Assembly (NCBI RefSeq): GCF_008704855.1
Contig: NZ_CP023691.1
Location: 6,448,001 to 6,512,000, forward strand
DNA: 64,000 nt
Reading direction: 5' to 3'
DNA from: Streptomyces platensis
GTDB taxonomy: Bacteria > Actinomycetota > Actinomycetes > Streptomycetales > Streptomycetaceae
The notes beneath the pieces were generated by a model. It ran no database searches. It saw only the letters and a list, made by a program, of their open reading frames with translations, and was not told the origin of the DNA. The position numbers and the translations under genes were made by a program. This document shows positions 36,841-45,293 of the stretch, piece by piece (positions within the stretch are counted from its first letter, which is position 1; each line of letters starts with the position of its first letter).

Positions 36841-38955
36841 GTGCCAGGCCTCGTCCCCACAGCTCAGCCGGCCCGCCGGCTGCCCGGAGCGCGCCGCCCG
36901 GCACCGCCCCGGGCCCCACAACCGCAGCCCGTCCACTCCGCACTCGTCTGTGTGGCCCTCCCGTCCCTCGCCGTCTCCCCGGTGTCGGGACAGCTGACCG
37001 GCCAGGGCATGGACGGCTACTACCGCGACGGCCGGCGGGTCCTGTCCCGTTGCGAACTGCTGGTCGCGGGCGAGGAACCGCTCGTCGTCCAGGGGCGGCT
37101 GACCGGAGCGGACCGTGCCCGGTTCGTCGGGACGATGCGCAAGATCGGCGAGCGCGGGCCGGATCCGGAGGTCCACATGGAGCGGCTGCGGTCCGCCGAC
37201 GGCACCGAGCAGATCACATTCCGCAGCAGCGCCACCCGGCCCCTCCGGCTTCCGGTCGAGCTCCGGCTGGGCACGGATCTCGCGGAGCTCGGGTCCGTCG
37301 CCGCCGGGTTCCCGGGCCCCGGCCTGCAAGCGACGGTCCACGGCTCCGGACTCCGCTGGTCCGGGCCCGGTGTGCACGCGGTGGTGTCCGCGACGCCCGG
37401 TCCCGCGGACGCACTGGCATTGGCTGGCTTGCTGCGCTGGGAACTGGATCTGCCGCCAGGTGCCTGCCGCACCATCGAACTGCGCGCCGGACTGGAAAGA
37501 GACAACGGCGGCCCGGGAGGCGCTCCGGGCAACCACCGGCTCCCCGGTGAAGCCCGCATCCCTGGTCCCCGCACCGGACCGGTCGCCCCGCGCACGCGTG
37601 GCGACGGGCCACCGCGTCCCTGGTCGGCGGCCCGGCTGGAGTGCGACGACCATCGGGCCGACGCGCTCCTGGCCGGCAGTCTCGACGATCTCCACGGCCT
37701 GCTGATGCGCGACCCGGCGGCCGCTGCGGATCTCTATCTCGCCGGCGGGTTCCCCTGGCGTTGCGGCCTGGCACCGGTCGAGGCGCTGTGGGCCGCCCGG
37801 ATGCTGCTTCCCCTGGGCACCCGGCTCGCCGCCGGCACGCTCCGCGCCCTCGCCCGAGGTCAACAAGCCGCTCCAGGGACGGATTTCGGCCGAATCCCCG
37901 GCTCTCTCAGGGATGCCGGACCGCACGCTCCACCGAGCTGCACCGGCATCGAGGCCACCCTGCTGTTCCCCGTGGTGCTCGCGGAGGCCCGCCGCTGGGG
38001 CCTGCCCGATCGGGAGACGGAGCGGCTGCTCCCCGCCGCTGAGCGCTGTCTGCGGTGGCTGATGATCATCACCGACCCACGGGGCAGCAGCCCCAGGGGC
38101 TACGTCCCCGACCCCGCGCCCGGCGGACCGTACCGCTGCGAGACCCAGGCCCACGCCCATCGCGCCGCCTTGCTGGGCGCCGATCTCCTCGATGCCTTCG
38201 GATCCTTTGACGCGGCAGCTTTACGGGACTGGGCCGATGACCTGCGCACCCGTTTCCGTACGGACTTCTGGCCGGACGACGGCGCAGGTGGCCGCCCCGC
38301 CGCCCTGCTCACCGCCGACGGACGCCCCGTCCCGCACCTCGCCTCCACCACCGCCTCACTCCTCGACACCGGCCTGCTCGGCGGCGGCGCTCTCGCCCCC
38401 GGCCTGCTGGACGCGGCCCAGACCGACCAACTGGCCCGGCTGCTGGGCAGCCCAGCCATGGACTCCGGGTGGGGCCTACGGGGGCTCAGCGCCAAGGAGA
38501 GCGGCTACAACCCCTTCGGCCACCGCAGCGGCGCGGTCCGCGTCCACGAAACGGCCATTGCCGCTGCCGGATTGGCCGCGGCCGGCCATGAGCGGACAGC
38601 CGGTGTCCTGACCAAGGGGGTTCTCGCTGCCGCGGAAAGCTTCGGCTACCGCCTCCCCGAGATGTACGCGGGGGAGCAGCGCACCGCCGCCAGTGCCCCC
38701 GTGCCGCATCCGGCGGCCTGCCGCCCCGCTGCCGTGGCGGCCGCCGGCGCGGTGCACATACTGGTCGCGCTCGCCGGCCTGCGCCCCGATGTCCCCGCCA
38801 AGACGGTGTCCGTCCGGCCGCCCGGTACGGCCCCGCTCGGCGCACTTCAGCTCACCGGTCTGAGCGTCGCGGAGCAACCGTTCGCCGTACGGATCAGCAG
38901 ACTCGGGACGGGGGTGGTGGAAACGGCGGCGGACGGTCTGCGGCTGGGTTCGTGA
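36841..38955 (+). CDS. Glycogen-debranching-like (amylo-alpha-1,6-glucosidase family) protein
   Basis: A 704-residue protein with the N-terminal beta domain of glycogen debranching-type proteins (YYRDGRRVLSRCELLVAGEEPLVVQ near 60-84) and a C-terminal (alpha/alpha)6 glycosidase region (AGGFPWRCGLAPVEALWAARMLLPLG, GYVPDPAPGG, GLRGLSAKESGYNP). Family members act on sugar chains or trehalose-type substrates; the exact activity is unknown. GTG 36841 follows AGGGAG about 8 nt upstream. It is co-directional with the DUF4192 gene, 104 bp away. Confidence 0.8.
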   Translation: MPGLVPTAQPARRLPGARRPAPPRAPQPQPVHSALVCVALPSLAVSPVSGQLTGQGMDGYYRDGRRVLSRCELLVAGEEPLVVQGRLTGADRARFVGTMRKIGERGPDPEVHMERLRSADGTEQITFRSSATRPLRLPVELRLGTDLAELGSVAAGFPGPGLQATVHGSGLRWSGPGVHAVVSATPGPADALALAGLLRWELDLPPGACRTIELRAGLERDNGGPGGAPGNHRLPGEARIPGPRTGPVAPRTRGDGPPRPWSAARLECDDHRADALLAGSLDDLHGLLMRDPAAAADLYLAGGFPWRCGLAPVEALWAARMLLPLGTRLAAGTLRALARGQQAAPGTDFGRIPGSLRDAGPHAPPSCTGIEATLLFPVVLAEARRWGLPDRETERLLPAAERCLRWLMIITDPRGSSPRGYVPDPAPGGPYRCETQAHAHRAALLGADLLDAFGSFDAAALRDWADDLRTRFRTDFWPDDGAGGRPAALLTADGRPVPHLASTTASLLDTGLLGGGALAPGLLDAAQTDQLARLLGSPAMDSGWGLRGLSAKESGYNPFGHRSGAVRVHETAIAAAGLAAAGHERTAGVLTKGVLAAAESFGYRLPEMYAGEQRTAASAPVPHPAACRPAAVAAAGAVHILVALAGLRPDVPAKTVSVRPPGTAPLGALQLTGLSVAEQPFAVRISRLGTGVVETAADGLRLGS

Positions 38956-38966
38956 GGTGCTTCGGG

Positions 38967-38996
38967 CCTGTTTATCGTCAGGCGGACGACTATGAT
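38967..38996 (+). promoter_or_regulatory. Promoter with possible self-operator before the NUDIX gene
   Basis: -10 TATGAT (38991-38996) lies 7 nt before ATG 39004. Just upstream ATCGTC-AGGCG-GACGAC (38974-38990) is an inverted repeat with one mismatch, so it could be an operator. The -35 is poor. Confidence 0.45.
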
Positions 38997-39003
38997 CACG
39001 CCC

Positions 39004-39765
39004 ATGCCTCCCTACGACCCGTCGGCCTTCCCGCCCTTCGCTGTCACCGTCGACCTGGTCGTGCTCACCGTGCGCCGCCACGCCCTGTGCGCGCTGGCCG
39101 TGCGCCGCGGTGAGCCGCCGTTCCAGGGCCGCTGGGCGCTGCCCGGTGGATTCGTCCGGGCCGATGAGGACCTCGAGGCCGCGGCCGCCCGGGAGCTCAC
39201 CGAGGAGACCGGTCTGCAAGCCCAGACCCCGGCAGGCGCGTCGCCGATCTACGGCGCGCACCTGGAGCAGCTCGCCACGTACGGCGACCCCAAGCGGGAC
39301 CCCCGGATGCGGGTCGTCAGCGTCGCCCACCTGGTCCTCGCCCCCGACCTGCCCGCTCCCCGGGCCGGCGGCGACGCCCACAGCGCACGCTGGGCACCGG
39401 TCGAGACCCTCCTGGAGCAGGACGACACCACCCGCGAAGGCGAGCTCGCGGCCCCACTCGCCTTCGATCACGCCCGGATCCTCGGCGACGGCGTGGAGCG
39501 CGCCCGCTCGAAGATCGAGTACTCCTCGCTGGCCACGGCCTTCTGCCCGCCGGAATTCACCGTCGGCGAGCTGCGCCGCGTGTACGAGGCGGTCTGGGGC
39601 GTCGCGCTCGACCCCCGCAACTTCCACCGCAAGGTCACCGGCACCCCGGGCTTCCTGGTGCCCACGGGCGGCACGACGACGCGTCAGGGCGGCCGTCCCG
39701 CACAGCTGTTCAGAGCCGGCGGGGCGACGCTGCTCAACCCGCCGATGCTGCGCCCGGAGGTCTGA
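39004..39765 (+). CDS. NUDIX domain protein with winged-helix tail, NrtR-like regulator
   Basis: A 253-residue NUDIX protein. The Nudix box is complete (G-x5-E-x7-REL-x-EE-x-GL near 44-66). The C-terminal ~100 residues form the winged helix of NrtR-type regulators (SSLATAFCPPEFTVGELRRVYEAVWG ... NFHRKVTGTPGFL). NrtR proteins sense ADP-ribose and repress NAD-related genes. ATG 39004 is preferred over 38992 because TATGAT (38991-38996) ends 7 nt before it, indicating a leaderless mRNA. The intact box may mean residual hydrolase activity. Its targets are not evident here. Confidence 0.85.
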   Translation: MPPYDPSAFPPFAVTVDLVVLTVRRHALCALAVRRGEPPFQGRWALPGGFVRADEDLEAAAARELTEETGLQAQTPAGASPIYGAHLEQLATYGDPKRDPRMRVVSVAHLVLAPDLPAPRAGGDAHSARWAPVETLLEQDDTTREGELAAPLAFDHARILGDGVERARSKIEYSSLATAFCPPEFTVGELRRVYEAVWGVALDPRNFHRKVTGTPGFLVPTGGTTTRQGGRPAQLFRAGGATLLNPPMLRPEV

Positions 39766-40612
39766 GTCCGGGGCGCAGCCCAGTCATCGTGGGGCCGAAG
39801 TTCACCCGCGGTGACACGGCGAGCCATCAAGATCGATCAATTACGAGAAAATAGGACATATCGCGCTACCTTGGTCGGGTGAGTCCTCTCGTATCTCCCG
39901 TAGCTCCCGACCGGCCTCACGCCCCACCAGGGGTGCGACGCCTCGCGCTGCCGGGTCGCCCGGCGGCCCCTACGGCGTGCATTCCGCCGCCGTCGGCACC
40001 CCCGGTCGCCCGGCGCCGCTCGGCCGGGGCGCCACCTCGCTAGCGCGGCCCGCCCCGTCCGGTCCGCACGAACCGTTCCCAGCGCCCTGCCCGGTCAGCC
40101 GCTCACCCACGTTCCGCCTCCCCACCACGGTCCGACGCCGGCCACGGGCGCCCTTCATCGCCACTGCCGCCGAGTGGCCTTTTCGCGGCCCCAGTTGGGC
40201 GGCCTGTCGCAGAATTTGCCTGGGCGGAGGTTTGAGACATCGGCGCATTTCCTTCCCTCGCAATGGGATTGTCCGCGGCACCTCTCATTACGCCTCGACC
40301 GGGGTCGTCCTGTCGTTCAGTCGCCTCGTCAAGGGCTCGTTCGGAACCGACCAAGGTGCCTCTGTTCGTGATGTGCTTCACGCGCCAACCCGCAAGCGGG
40401 GCAACGGTGTTGCCGTCGACCGGCCTGGTCTGCGGTGATGTGTCCACCGGGTCGGACGGCTTCAGTCGCTGATCGAGTAATGCATATGTTTTGGCGTCCT
40501 GTTGTTGTGGGCGCTGTCCACAACTCGCCTGGGAGAGCGCATTTCTTTCCGATAAAGCGTCAATTCAGGGATGGGGGGCGATCACCCTTTCGTGTGCTTT
40601 TCACCAAAGACC
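39766..40612. other. Long non-coding region upstream of whiH
   Basis: About 850 bp with no convincing gene and lower GC than the surroundings in several patches (39836-39870, 40470-40600). A 54-codon frame at 39879-40043 has a TACCTT -10-like box 6 nt before its GTG, but its third positions are only about 70% GC, so it is probably not a gene. A perfect inverted repeat GTTGTGG-N7-CCACAAC lies at 40504-40524; it contains a near DnaA box and could bind a regulator. The region may hold an untranslated RNA or an extended whiH control region. Confidence 0.45.
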
Positions 40613-40640
40613 TCAAGGGTGTTCAGGGTGTCGCCGACAA
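40613..40640 (+). promoter_or_regulatory. Sigma-WhiG-type promoter of whiH
   Basis: TCAA (40613-40616), 16-bp spacer, GCCGACAA (40633-40640). This fits the sigma-28/WhiG consensus (TAAA-N15/16-GCCGATAA). It is known that whiH depends on sigma-WhiG in S. coelicolor. The -10 element ends 7 nt before GTG 40648. Confidence 0.82.
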
Positions 40641-40647
40641 AAGATGC

Positions 40648-41595
40648 GTGAGTACCCTTGCGCACACCATGATGACCGCGGCTCGCCCCGGCGACACCGG
40701 CCTCGCAGGCCCGGGCGAGCTTGACCGCTACCCCTACGCCAACGCGGCCAACGCCGCGAACGCCAACAACGCAGCCGGCCAGGACCGTGCCGAGCGGGTT
40801 TCGCAGGTCTGGGACAGCCCCGAAGCAGACATCGGCCGGGTCGGCCGTCGCGCGGCCGGCAGTCGAGGCAGAGGCCTGCACGGCCAACTCGTCCAGCAGC
40901 TGGGCCAGATGATCGTCTCCGGCGATCTCGGTGCCGACCGCCCGCTCGTCCCCGAGGAGATCGGCCAGCGCTTCGAGGTCTCCCGCACCGTCGTCCGTGA
41001 GTCGCTGCGAGTCCTCGAGGCCAAGGGCCTCGTCAGTGCCCGCCCGAACGTGGGCACCCGAGTGCGACCGGTCAGCGACTGGAACCTCCTCGACCCCGAC
41101 ATCATCGAATGGCGGGCCTACGGGCCACAGCGTGACGACCAGCGCCGTGAGCTGTGTGAGCTCCGCTGGACGATCGAGCCCCTCGCCGCCCGCCTCGCCG
41201 CCGGCCACGGCCGTGAGGACATCCAGCAGCGGCTGGCGGACATGGTCGAGATCATGGGCCACTCCGCGGCCCAGGGCGACACCATGACCTTCTCCCGCGC
41301 CGACGCCGAGTTCCACTCGCTGCTGCTCCAGCTCGCCGGCAACCGCATGCTCGAGCACCTCTCGGGCATCGTCTCCGCCGCCCTGCACGTCTCGGGTGGC
41401 GCCGCCGGCGGCTGTGAGCGACCGGTCGAGACGTCCGTGGGGCAGCACATGAGGGTCGTCGACGCCATCGGCTCCGGCGACGCCACGGCCGCCGAATCCG
41501 CGATGCGGCAGCTCCTCGCCGCCCACAGCGAGGTCGTCGGCCAGGGCCCCGGGACGCCCGCGGACCACGTCGTCCCCGCGCCCCGCGAGCACTGA
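40648..41595 (+). CDS. whiH: WhiH, GntR-family sporulation regulator
   Basis: WhiH is a developmental GntR (FadR-like) regulator needed for sporulation septation in aerial hyphae. The 315-residue protein has a low-complexity leader (Ala/Asn repeats near 28-40), a winged helix (LHGQLVQQLGQMIVSGDL ... GQRFEVSRTVVRESLRVLEAKGLV) and an FCD ligand domain with DAEFHSLLLQLAGN. GTG 40648 is chosen over ATG 40669/40672 because the WhiG-type -10 ends 7 nt before it, giving a leaderless transcript; none of the starts has a ribosome site. The position directly upstream of hrdB matches whiH in other Streptomyces. Confidence 0.93.
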   Translation: MSTLAHTMMTAARPGDTGLAGPGELDRYPYANAANAANANNAAGQDRAERVSQVWDSPEADIGRVGRRAAGSRGRGLHGQLVQQLGQMIVSGDLGADRPLVPEEIGQRFEVSRTVVRESLRVLEAKGLVSARPNVGTRVRPVSDWNLLDPDIIEWRAYGPQRDDQRRELCELRWTIEPLAARLAAGHGREDIQQRLADMVEIMGHSAAQGDTMTFSRADAEFHSLLLQLAGNRMLEHLSGIVSAALHVSGGAAGGCERPVETSVGQHMRVVDAIGSGDATAAESAMRQLLAAHSEVVGQGPGTPADHVVPAPREH

Positions 41596-41641
41596 AGGGC
41601 CGTACCCGAGCGCGTACGGACAGTAGGCGCCGCGCGGCACC

Positions 41642-41730
41642 CGTGCCCTGCACACCCCTCCGGGCAGGGCACGCCGTACGCGGCGATGGCGCACGAGATC
41701 GCCGGATCCGGGTCGTCGACCGGATCCGGC
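41642..41730. terminator. Two tandem hairpins after whiH
   Basis: Hairpin 1: 10-bp perfect stem 41642-41651 / 41664-41673. Hairpin 2: 11-bp perfect stem 41701-41711 / 41720-41730. Together they should insulate hrdB from whiH. Confidence 0.78.
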
Positions 41731-41999
41731 GAGAGACCTTGGGAGGGTTGCATGTCATATGACTGGGAATGGGTCGTTATGGGGTGTGACTCGGGCCACG
41801 CAGATTGGGCGTAACGCTCTTCAGGGAAGCGCGATGACTTAAGAGGTGATAGCCGAGGAGGGAATACGAGCGGCGTTCGTGACGCTGTTCAACTCCCCGG
41901 TTGCCCCTGCGCCGTCGGTCCATCCCTACCGGCGGTCGTCGGCTCCGATCCACAGAGGACGGGGTCGGAAGCCGTTTCCATCGTTCCGAGAGGTTGTTC
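41731..41999 (+). other. hrdB upstream region
   Basis: 270 bp between the whiH hairpins and hrdB. Promoters must lie here, but I cannot place one with confidence. A GGAAT at 41861-41865 has no GTT at the 18-19 bp expected for sigma-R (nearest fit is 21 bp). GAGAGG sits 6 nt before GTG 42000 as ribosome site. Confidence 0.4.
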
Positions 42000-43553
42000 G
42001 TGTCGGCCAGCACATCCCGTACGCTCCCGCCGGAGATCGCCGAGTCCGAATCTGTGATGGCGCTCATCGAGCGGGGAAAGGCAGATGGGCAGATCGCCGG
42101 CGATGACGTGCGTCGGGCCTTCGAGGCTGACCAGATTCCGCCAACCCAGTGGAAGAACGTTCTGCGCAGCCTCAACCAGATCCTCGACGAGGAGGGTGTG
42201 ACGCTGATGGTCAGTGCCGCAGAGGCGCCCAAGCGCACCCGCAAGAGCGTCGCAGCGAAGAGTCCGGCGAAGCGCACCGCCACCAAGACCGTCGCGGCGA
42301 AGGCCGCCACGGTCAAGAAGACCACCGCAGCCGCGGCCCCCGCCTCCATGGGGGACCCGTCGGCCGGTGAGTCCGAGTCCGCGCCTGCGAAGAAGGCCGC
42401 GGCGAAGAAGGCGACTGCCAAGAAGACGGTCGCGAAGAAGACCACGGCCAAGAAGGCCACCGCAAAGAAGACCGCGTCCAAGAAGGACGTCGACGAGCTG
42501 CTCGACGAGGACGTGACCGAGGAGACCCCGGCGCCCGGTAAGGGTGACGCCCCCGAGGCCGCCGAGGGTACGGAGAACGCCGGCTTCGTTCTGTCCGACG
42601 ACGACGAGGACGACGCCCCGGCCCAGCAGGTCGCCGCGGCCGGCGCCACCGCCGACCCGGTCAAGGACTACCTCAAGCAGATCGGCAAGGTCCCGCTCCT
42701 CAACGCCGAGCAGGAGGTCGAGCTCGCCAAGCGCATCGAGGCCGGCCTGTTCGCCGAGGACAAGCTGGCGAACTCCGACAAGCTCGCTCCGAAGCTCAAG
42801 CGCGAGCTGGAGATCATCGCTGAGGACGGCCGCCGGGCGAAGAATCACCTCCTGGAGGCCAACCTCCGTCTGGTCGTCTCCCTGGCCAAGCGGTACACGG
42901 GCCGCGGCATGCTCTTCCTGGACCTGATCCAGGAGGGCAACCTCGGTCTGATCCGTGCGGTCGAGAAGTTCGACTACACCAAGGGCTACAAGTTCTCGAC
43001 CTACGCGACGTGGTGGATCCGTCAGGCCATCACCCGCGCCATGGCCGACCAGGCCCGTACGATCCGTATCCCCGTCCACATGGTCGAGGTCATCAATAAG
43101 CTCGCGCGCGTCCAGCGCCAGATGCTCCAGGACCTGGGCCGTGAGCCCACCCCGGAGGAGCTGGCCAAGGAGCTCGACATGACCCCTGAAAAGGTCATCG
43201 AGGTCCAGAAGTATGGCCGTGAGCCGATCTCGCTGCACACTCCGCTCGGCGAGGACGGCGACAGTGAGTTCGGTGACCTCATCGAGGACTCCGAGGCAGT
43301 CGTCCCGGCCGACGCAGTCAGCTTCACGCTTCTCCAGGAGCAGCTGCACTCGGTGCTGGACACCCTCTCCGAGCGTGAGGCCGGCGTCGTGTCCATGCGC
43401 TTCGGCCTCACCGACGGCCAGCCCAAGACGCTGGACGAGATCGGCAAGGTCTACGGGGTCACGCGTGAGCGGATCCGCCAGATCGAGTCGAAGACGATGT
43501 CGAAGCTGCGGCACCCGTCGCGCTCCCAGGTGCTGCGCGACTACCTCGACTAG
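42000..43553 (+). CDS. hrdB: HrdB, principal RNA polymerase sigma factor (sigma-70 group 1)
   Basis: HrdB directs transcription of housekeeping genes. From GTG 42000 it is 517 residues; the N-terminal residues [16 protein letters not shown] match HrdB as I know it. Residues about 5-65 are region 1.1. About 75-165 is a Lys/Ala/Thr-rich repetitive segment ([12 protein letters not shown]-type), then an acidic stretch ([11 protein letters not shown]). Regions 1.2-4.2 follow: [47 protein letters not shown] (2.1-2.2), [12 protein letters not shown] (2.4), and [20 protein letters not shown] (4.2). The gene is single and followed by a terminator. Confidence 0.98.
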   Translation: MSASTSRTLPPEIAESESVMALIERGKADGQIAGDDVRRAFEADQIPPTQWKNVLRSLNQILDEEGVTLMVSAAEAPKRTRKSVAAKSPAKRTATKTVAAKAATVKKTTAAAAPASMGDPSAGESESAPAKKAAAKKATAKKTVAKKTTAKKATAKKTASKKDVDELLDEDVTEETPAPGKGDAPEAAEGTENAGFVLSDDDEDDAPAQQVAAAGATADPVKDYLKQIGKVPLLNAEQEVELAKRIEAGLFAEDKLANSDKLAPKLKRELEIIAEDGRRAKNHLLEANLRLVVSLAKRYTGRGMLFLDLIQEGNLGLIRAVEKFDYTKGYKFSTYATWWIRQAITRAMADQARTIRIPVHMVEVINKLARVQRQMLQDLGREPTPEELAKELDMTPEKVIEVQKYGREPISLHTPLGEDGDSEFGDLIEDSEAVVPADAVSFTLLQEQLHSVLDTLSEREAGVVSMRFGLTDGQPKTLDEIGKVYGVTRERIRQIESKTMSKLRHPSRSQVLRDYLD

Positions 43554-43576
43554 TCCCACCCGTCCGGACGGCATCA

Positions 43577-43611
43577 CGAGCCCGGTCCTCCTAGCCGGAG
43601 GGCCGGGCTCG
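43577..43611. terminator. hrdB terminator
   Basis: 15-pair stem (43577-43591 / 43597-43611) with one T-G wobble and a 5-nt loop, 24 bp after the stop. Confidence 0.88.
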
Positions 43612-43639
43612 CGCCCGTCCGGGTGCGCCGGGCGGCCGA

Positions 43640-43668
43640 TTGACTCACTCTGGGTATGCGTGTACTGC
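43640..43668 (+). promoter_or_regulatory. Promoter of the secreted trypsin gene
   Basis: -35 TTGACT (43640-43645), 17-bp spacer, -10 TACTGC (43663-43668), about 20 bp before the start codon. Confidence 0.6.
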
Positions 43669-43687
43669 CCCAGAGTCAGGAGTCCGA

Positions 43688-44497
43688 ATGCGTCCGACCG
43701 TCCACGCCGCCCTCGGAGCCCTCGCGCTGCTCCTCGCCCTGCCGACGCCGGCGGCCGCGGACGAGTCGGTGATCGGCGGGAAGCCCGCACCGCTGGCGCA
43801 CAGCCCCTGGGCGGTGGCGCTGGCCTCTCACGAGCGTTTCGGGGCCCAGCGCTCCGGACAGTTCTGCGGCGGCGTGCTCGTCGGGCATTCGACGGTGGTG
43901 ACGGCGGCGCACTGCCTGAGCAGGGAGGTCCTGGGCGTCCCCTGGCGGCAGGTGCGGGACCTGAGGATCGTCGTCGGGCGCGACAACCTCTCCGCCGGCG
44001 GCGGACAGGAGCTCAAGCCCGCGAAGATCTGGGTCAACCCGCGCTACAACAGCTGGACCAACGACGGCGACATGGCCGTCCTCACGCTCGACAAGCCGCT
44101 CCCGAATCAGCCCCTCCCGATAGCGGGACGGAACGACAGCGCCTACCGGCCGGGCAATGCGGCCACGGTCTACGGCTGGGGTGACACCACAGGCGGCGGC
44201 AGCTACGCGTCACACCTGCGGGCGGCGCACGTCAATGTGCTGCGGGACGCGGTCTGTGCGCGGGCCTATCCGGGCAGTGCCGACGGCAAGTACAGAGCGC
44301 AGTCGATGCTGTGCGCGGGGGAGCCGGCCGGGGGCCGGGATGCCTGTCAGGGGGACAGTGGCGGGCCGCTGGTCGTGCGCGGCCGGCTGGTGGGCCTGGT
44401 GTCGTGGGGGACCGGCTGTGGTCAGGCAGGCAGGCCCGGGGTCTATACGCGCGCCTCTGCGTTGTTCCCGGCCGTGGCTGCCCACGGGGCCGACTGA
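43688..44497 (+). CDS. Secreted trypsin-like serine protease (S1)
   Basis: A 269-residue chymotrypsin-family protease. Residues 1-24 are a signal peptide ([17 protein letters not shown]) and the mature enzyme begins near VIGGKPA, a trypsin-like activation site. The triad is His in TAAHC, Asp in DGDMAVL and Ser in GDSGGPL. CQGDSGG preceded by DA places Asp in the S1 pocket, so cleavage after Lys/Arg is expected. Six cysteines can form three disulfides. ATG 43688 has AGGAG about 5 nt upstream. It was probably inserted between hrdB and parE, as core neighbours on both sides are unrelated. Confidence 0.94.
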   Translation: MRPTVHAALGALALLLALPTPAAADESVIGGKPAPLAHSPWAVALASHERFGAQRSGQFCGGVLVGHSTVVTAAHCLSREVLGVPWRQVRDLRIVVGRDNLSAGGGQELKPAKIWVNPRYNSWTNDGDMAVLTLDKPLPNQPLPIAGRNDSAYRPGNAATVYGWGDTTGGGSYASHLRAAHVNVLRDAVCARAYPGSADGKYRAQSMLCAGEPAGGRDACQGDSGGPLVVRGRLVGLVSWGTGCGQAGRPGVYTRASALFPAVAAHGAD

Positions 44498-44620
44498 GCG
44501 GCGTGGGGAGCTGTCAGCCATGGATGAGGGCACGAGTGCGGGCGGCCTCCCCGGTGGTGTCGGGGAAGCCGCCCGCGGTACGGCCCTGGGCCGCTGCTCG
44601 CTCGTCGTGGATGCGAAGTG

Positions 44621-44851
44621 TCAGCGTTCCTCTTCGGACGCGGACGCCGGAGAAGCGGTCAGCCGCTCCGTCTCGTCCTGTATTTCCGCGGCGATCTTCT
44701 TGAGTTCTGGCTCGAACTTGCGACCGTGGTGGGCGCAGAAGAGCAGTTCTCCGCCGGACATCAGGACGACGCGCAGGTATGCCTGGGCGCCGCAGCGGTC
44801 GCAGCGGTCAGCGGCCGTCAGCGGGCTCGCGGGTGTCAGAACAGTAGTCAC
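44621..44851 (-). CDS. DUF7455 small zinc-binding protein
   Basis: A 76-residue protein with CDRCGAQAY near 17-25 and FCAHHGRKF near 38-46, a probable zinc knuckle, ending in an acidic helical tail. It is a conserved companion of hrdB/parE in Streptomyces (from memory). Function unknown. GTG 44851 follows GAAGAGG. Confidence 0.82.
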   Translation of the reverse strand: MTTVLTPASPLTAADRCDRCGAQAYLRVVLMSGGELLFCAHHGRKFEPELKKIAAEIQDETERLTASPASASEEER

Positions 44852-45293
44852 GTCGCCTCTTCTCTAGCTCGACGAGCTGTCGTACCAGGGTCAACATCCA
44901 ACCAGGCCGAAAACGTTCCCGCTCGTGCCTTTTCCTCGAAAAATTTCTTCGAGGGGGCCGGGTGCTGCCGGGTGGCGGCGAATGAGCCGTATTGCTTGGT
45001 GGTCTGATTCACGTTGGTTGTTGGTCTGTCCCCCCGGCTGGCTTGCCGGTTGTTGATGAGGACGTGCCCGGAGCCTAAATGGTTCATGCCTCGAAGGGAA
45101 CGTGATGTGCACGTCACTCGGACGTCACCCCAACGGGGGATCGAACGTACGAGCGAAATTCTACTACCATGGCCATGCTTACGGGTGGCGTCACATCGGC
45201 TCTACCAGGCCTCGGTACCCTCTGACCGGCGACACCGCCACAACCGAGTCCGCGGAATGCGGACTGCCAGAAATTCAGCGAGGAGCGAACCGC
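44852..45293. other. Divergent region between the DUF7455 gene and parE
   Basis: 442 bp with AT-rich patches and no gene recognised. It holds a perfect hairpin CCTCGAA-N7-TTCGAGG (44934-44954) and a near-perfect palindrome GTGATGTGCACGTCAC (45102-45117, one mismatched pair). Either could be a regulator site for parE. AGGAG at 45281-45285 is the parE ribosome site. Confidence 0.5.

Noticed and set aside
41861-41889. Possible sigma-R promoter of hrdB (GGAAT ... GTT)
   Set aside because: Spacing is 21 bp rather than 18-19 bp, so I could not support it despite the known sigma-R promoter of hrdB in S. coelicolor.
42360-42490. AAGAAG/GCC-rich tandem-like DNA repeat
   Set aside because: It is the coding sequence of the Lys/Ala/Thr-rich segment of HrdB, not an independent repeat element.
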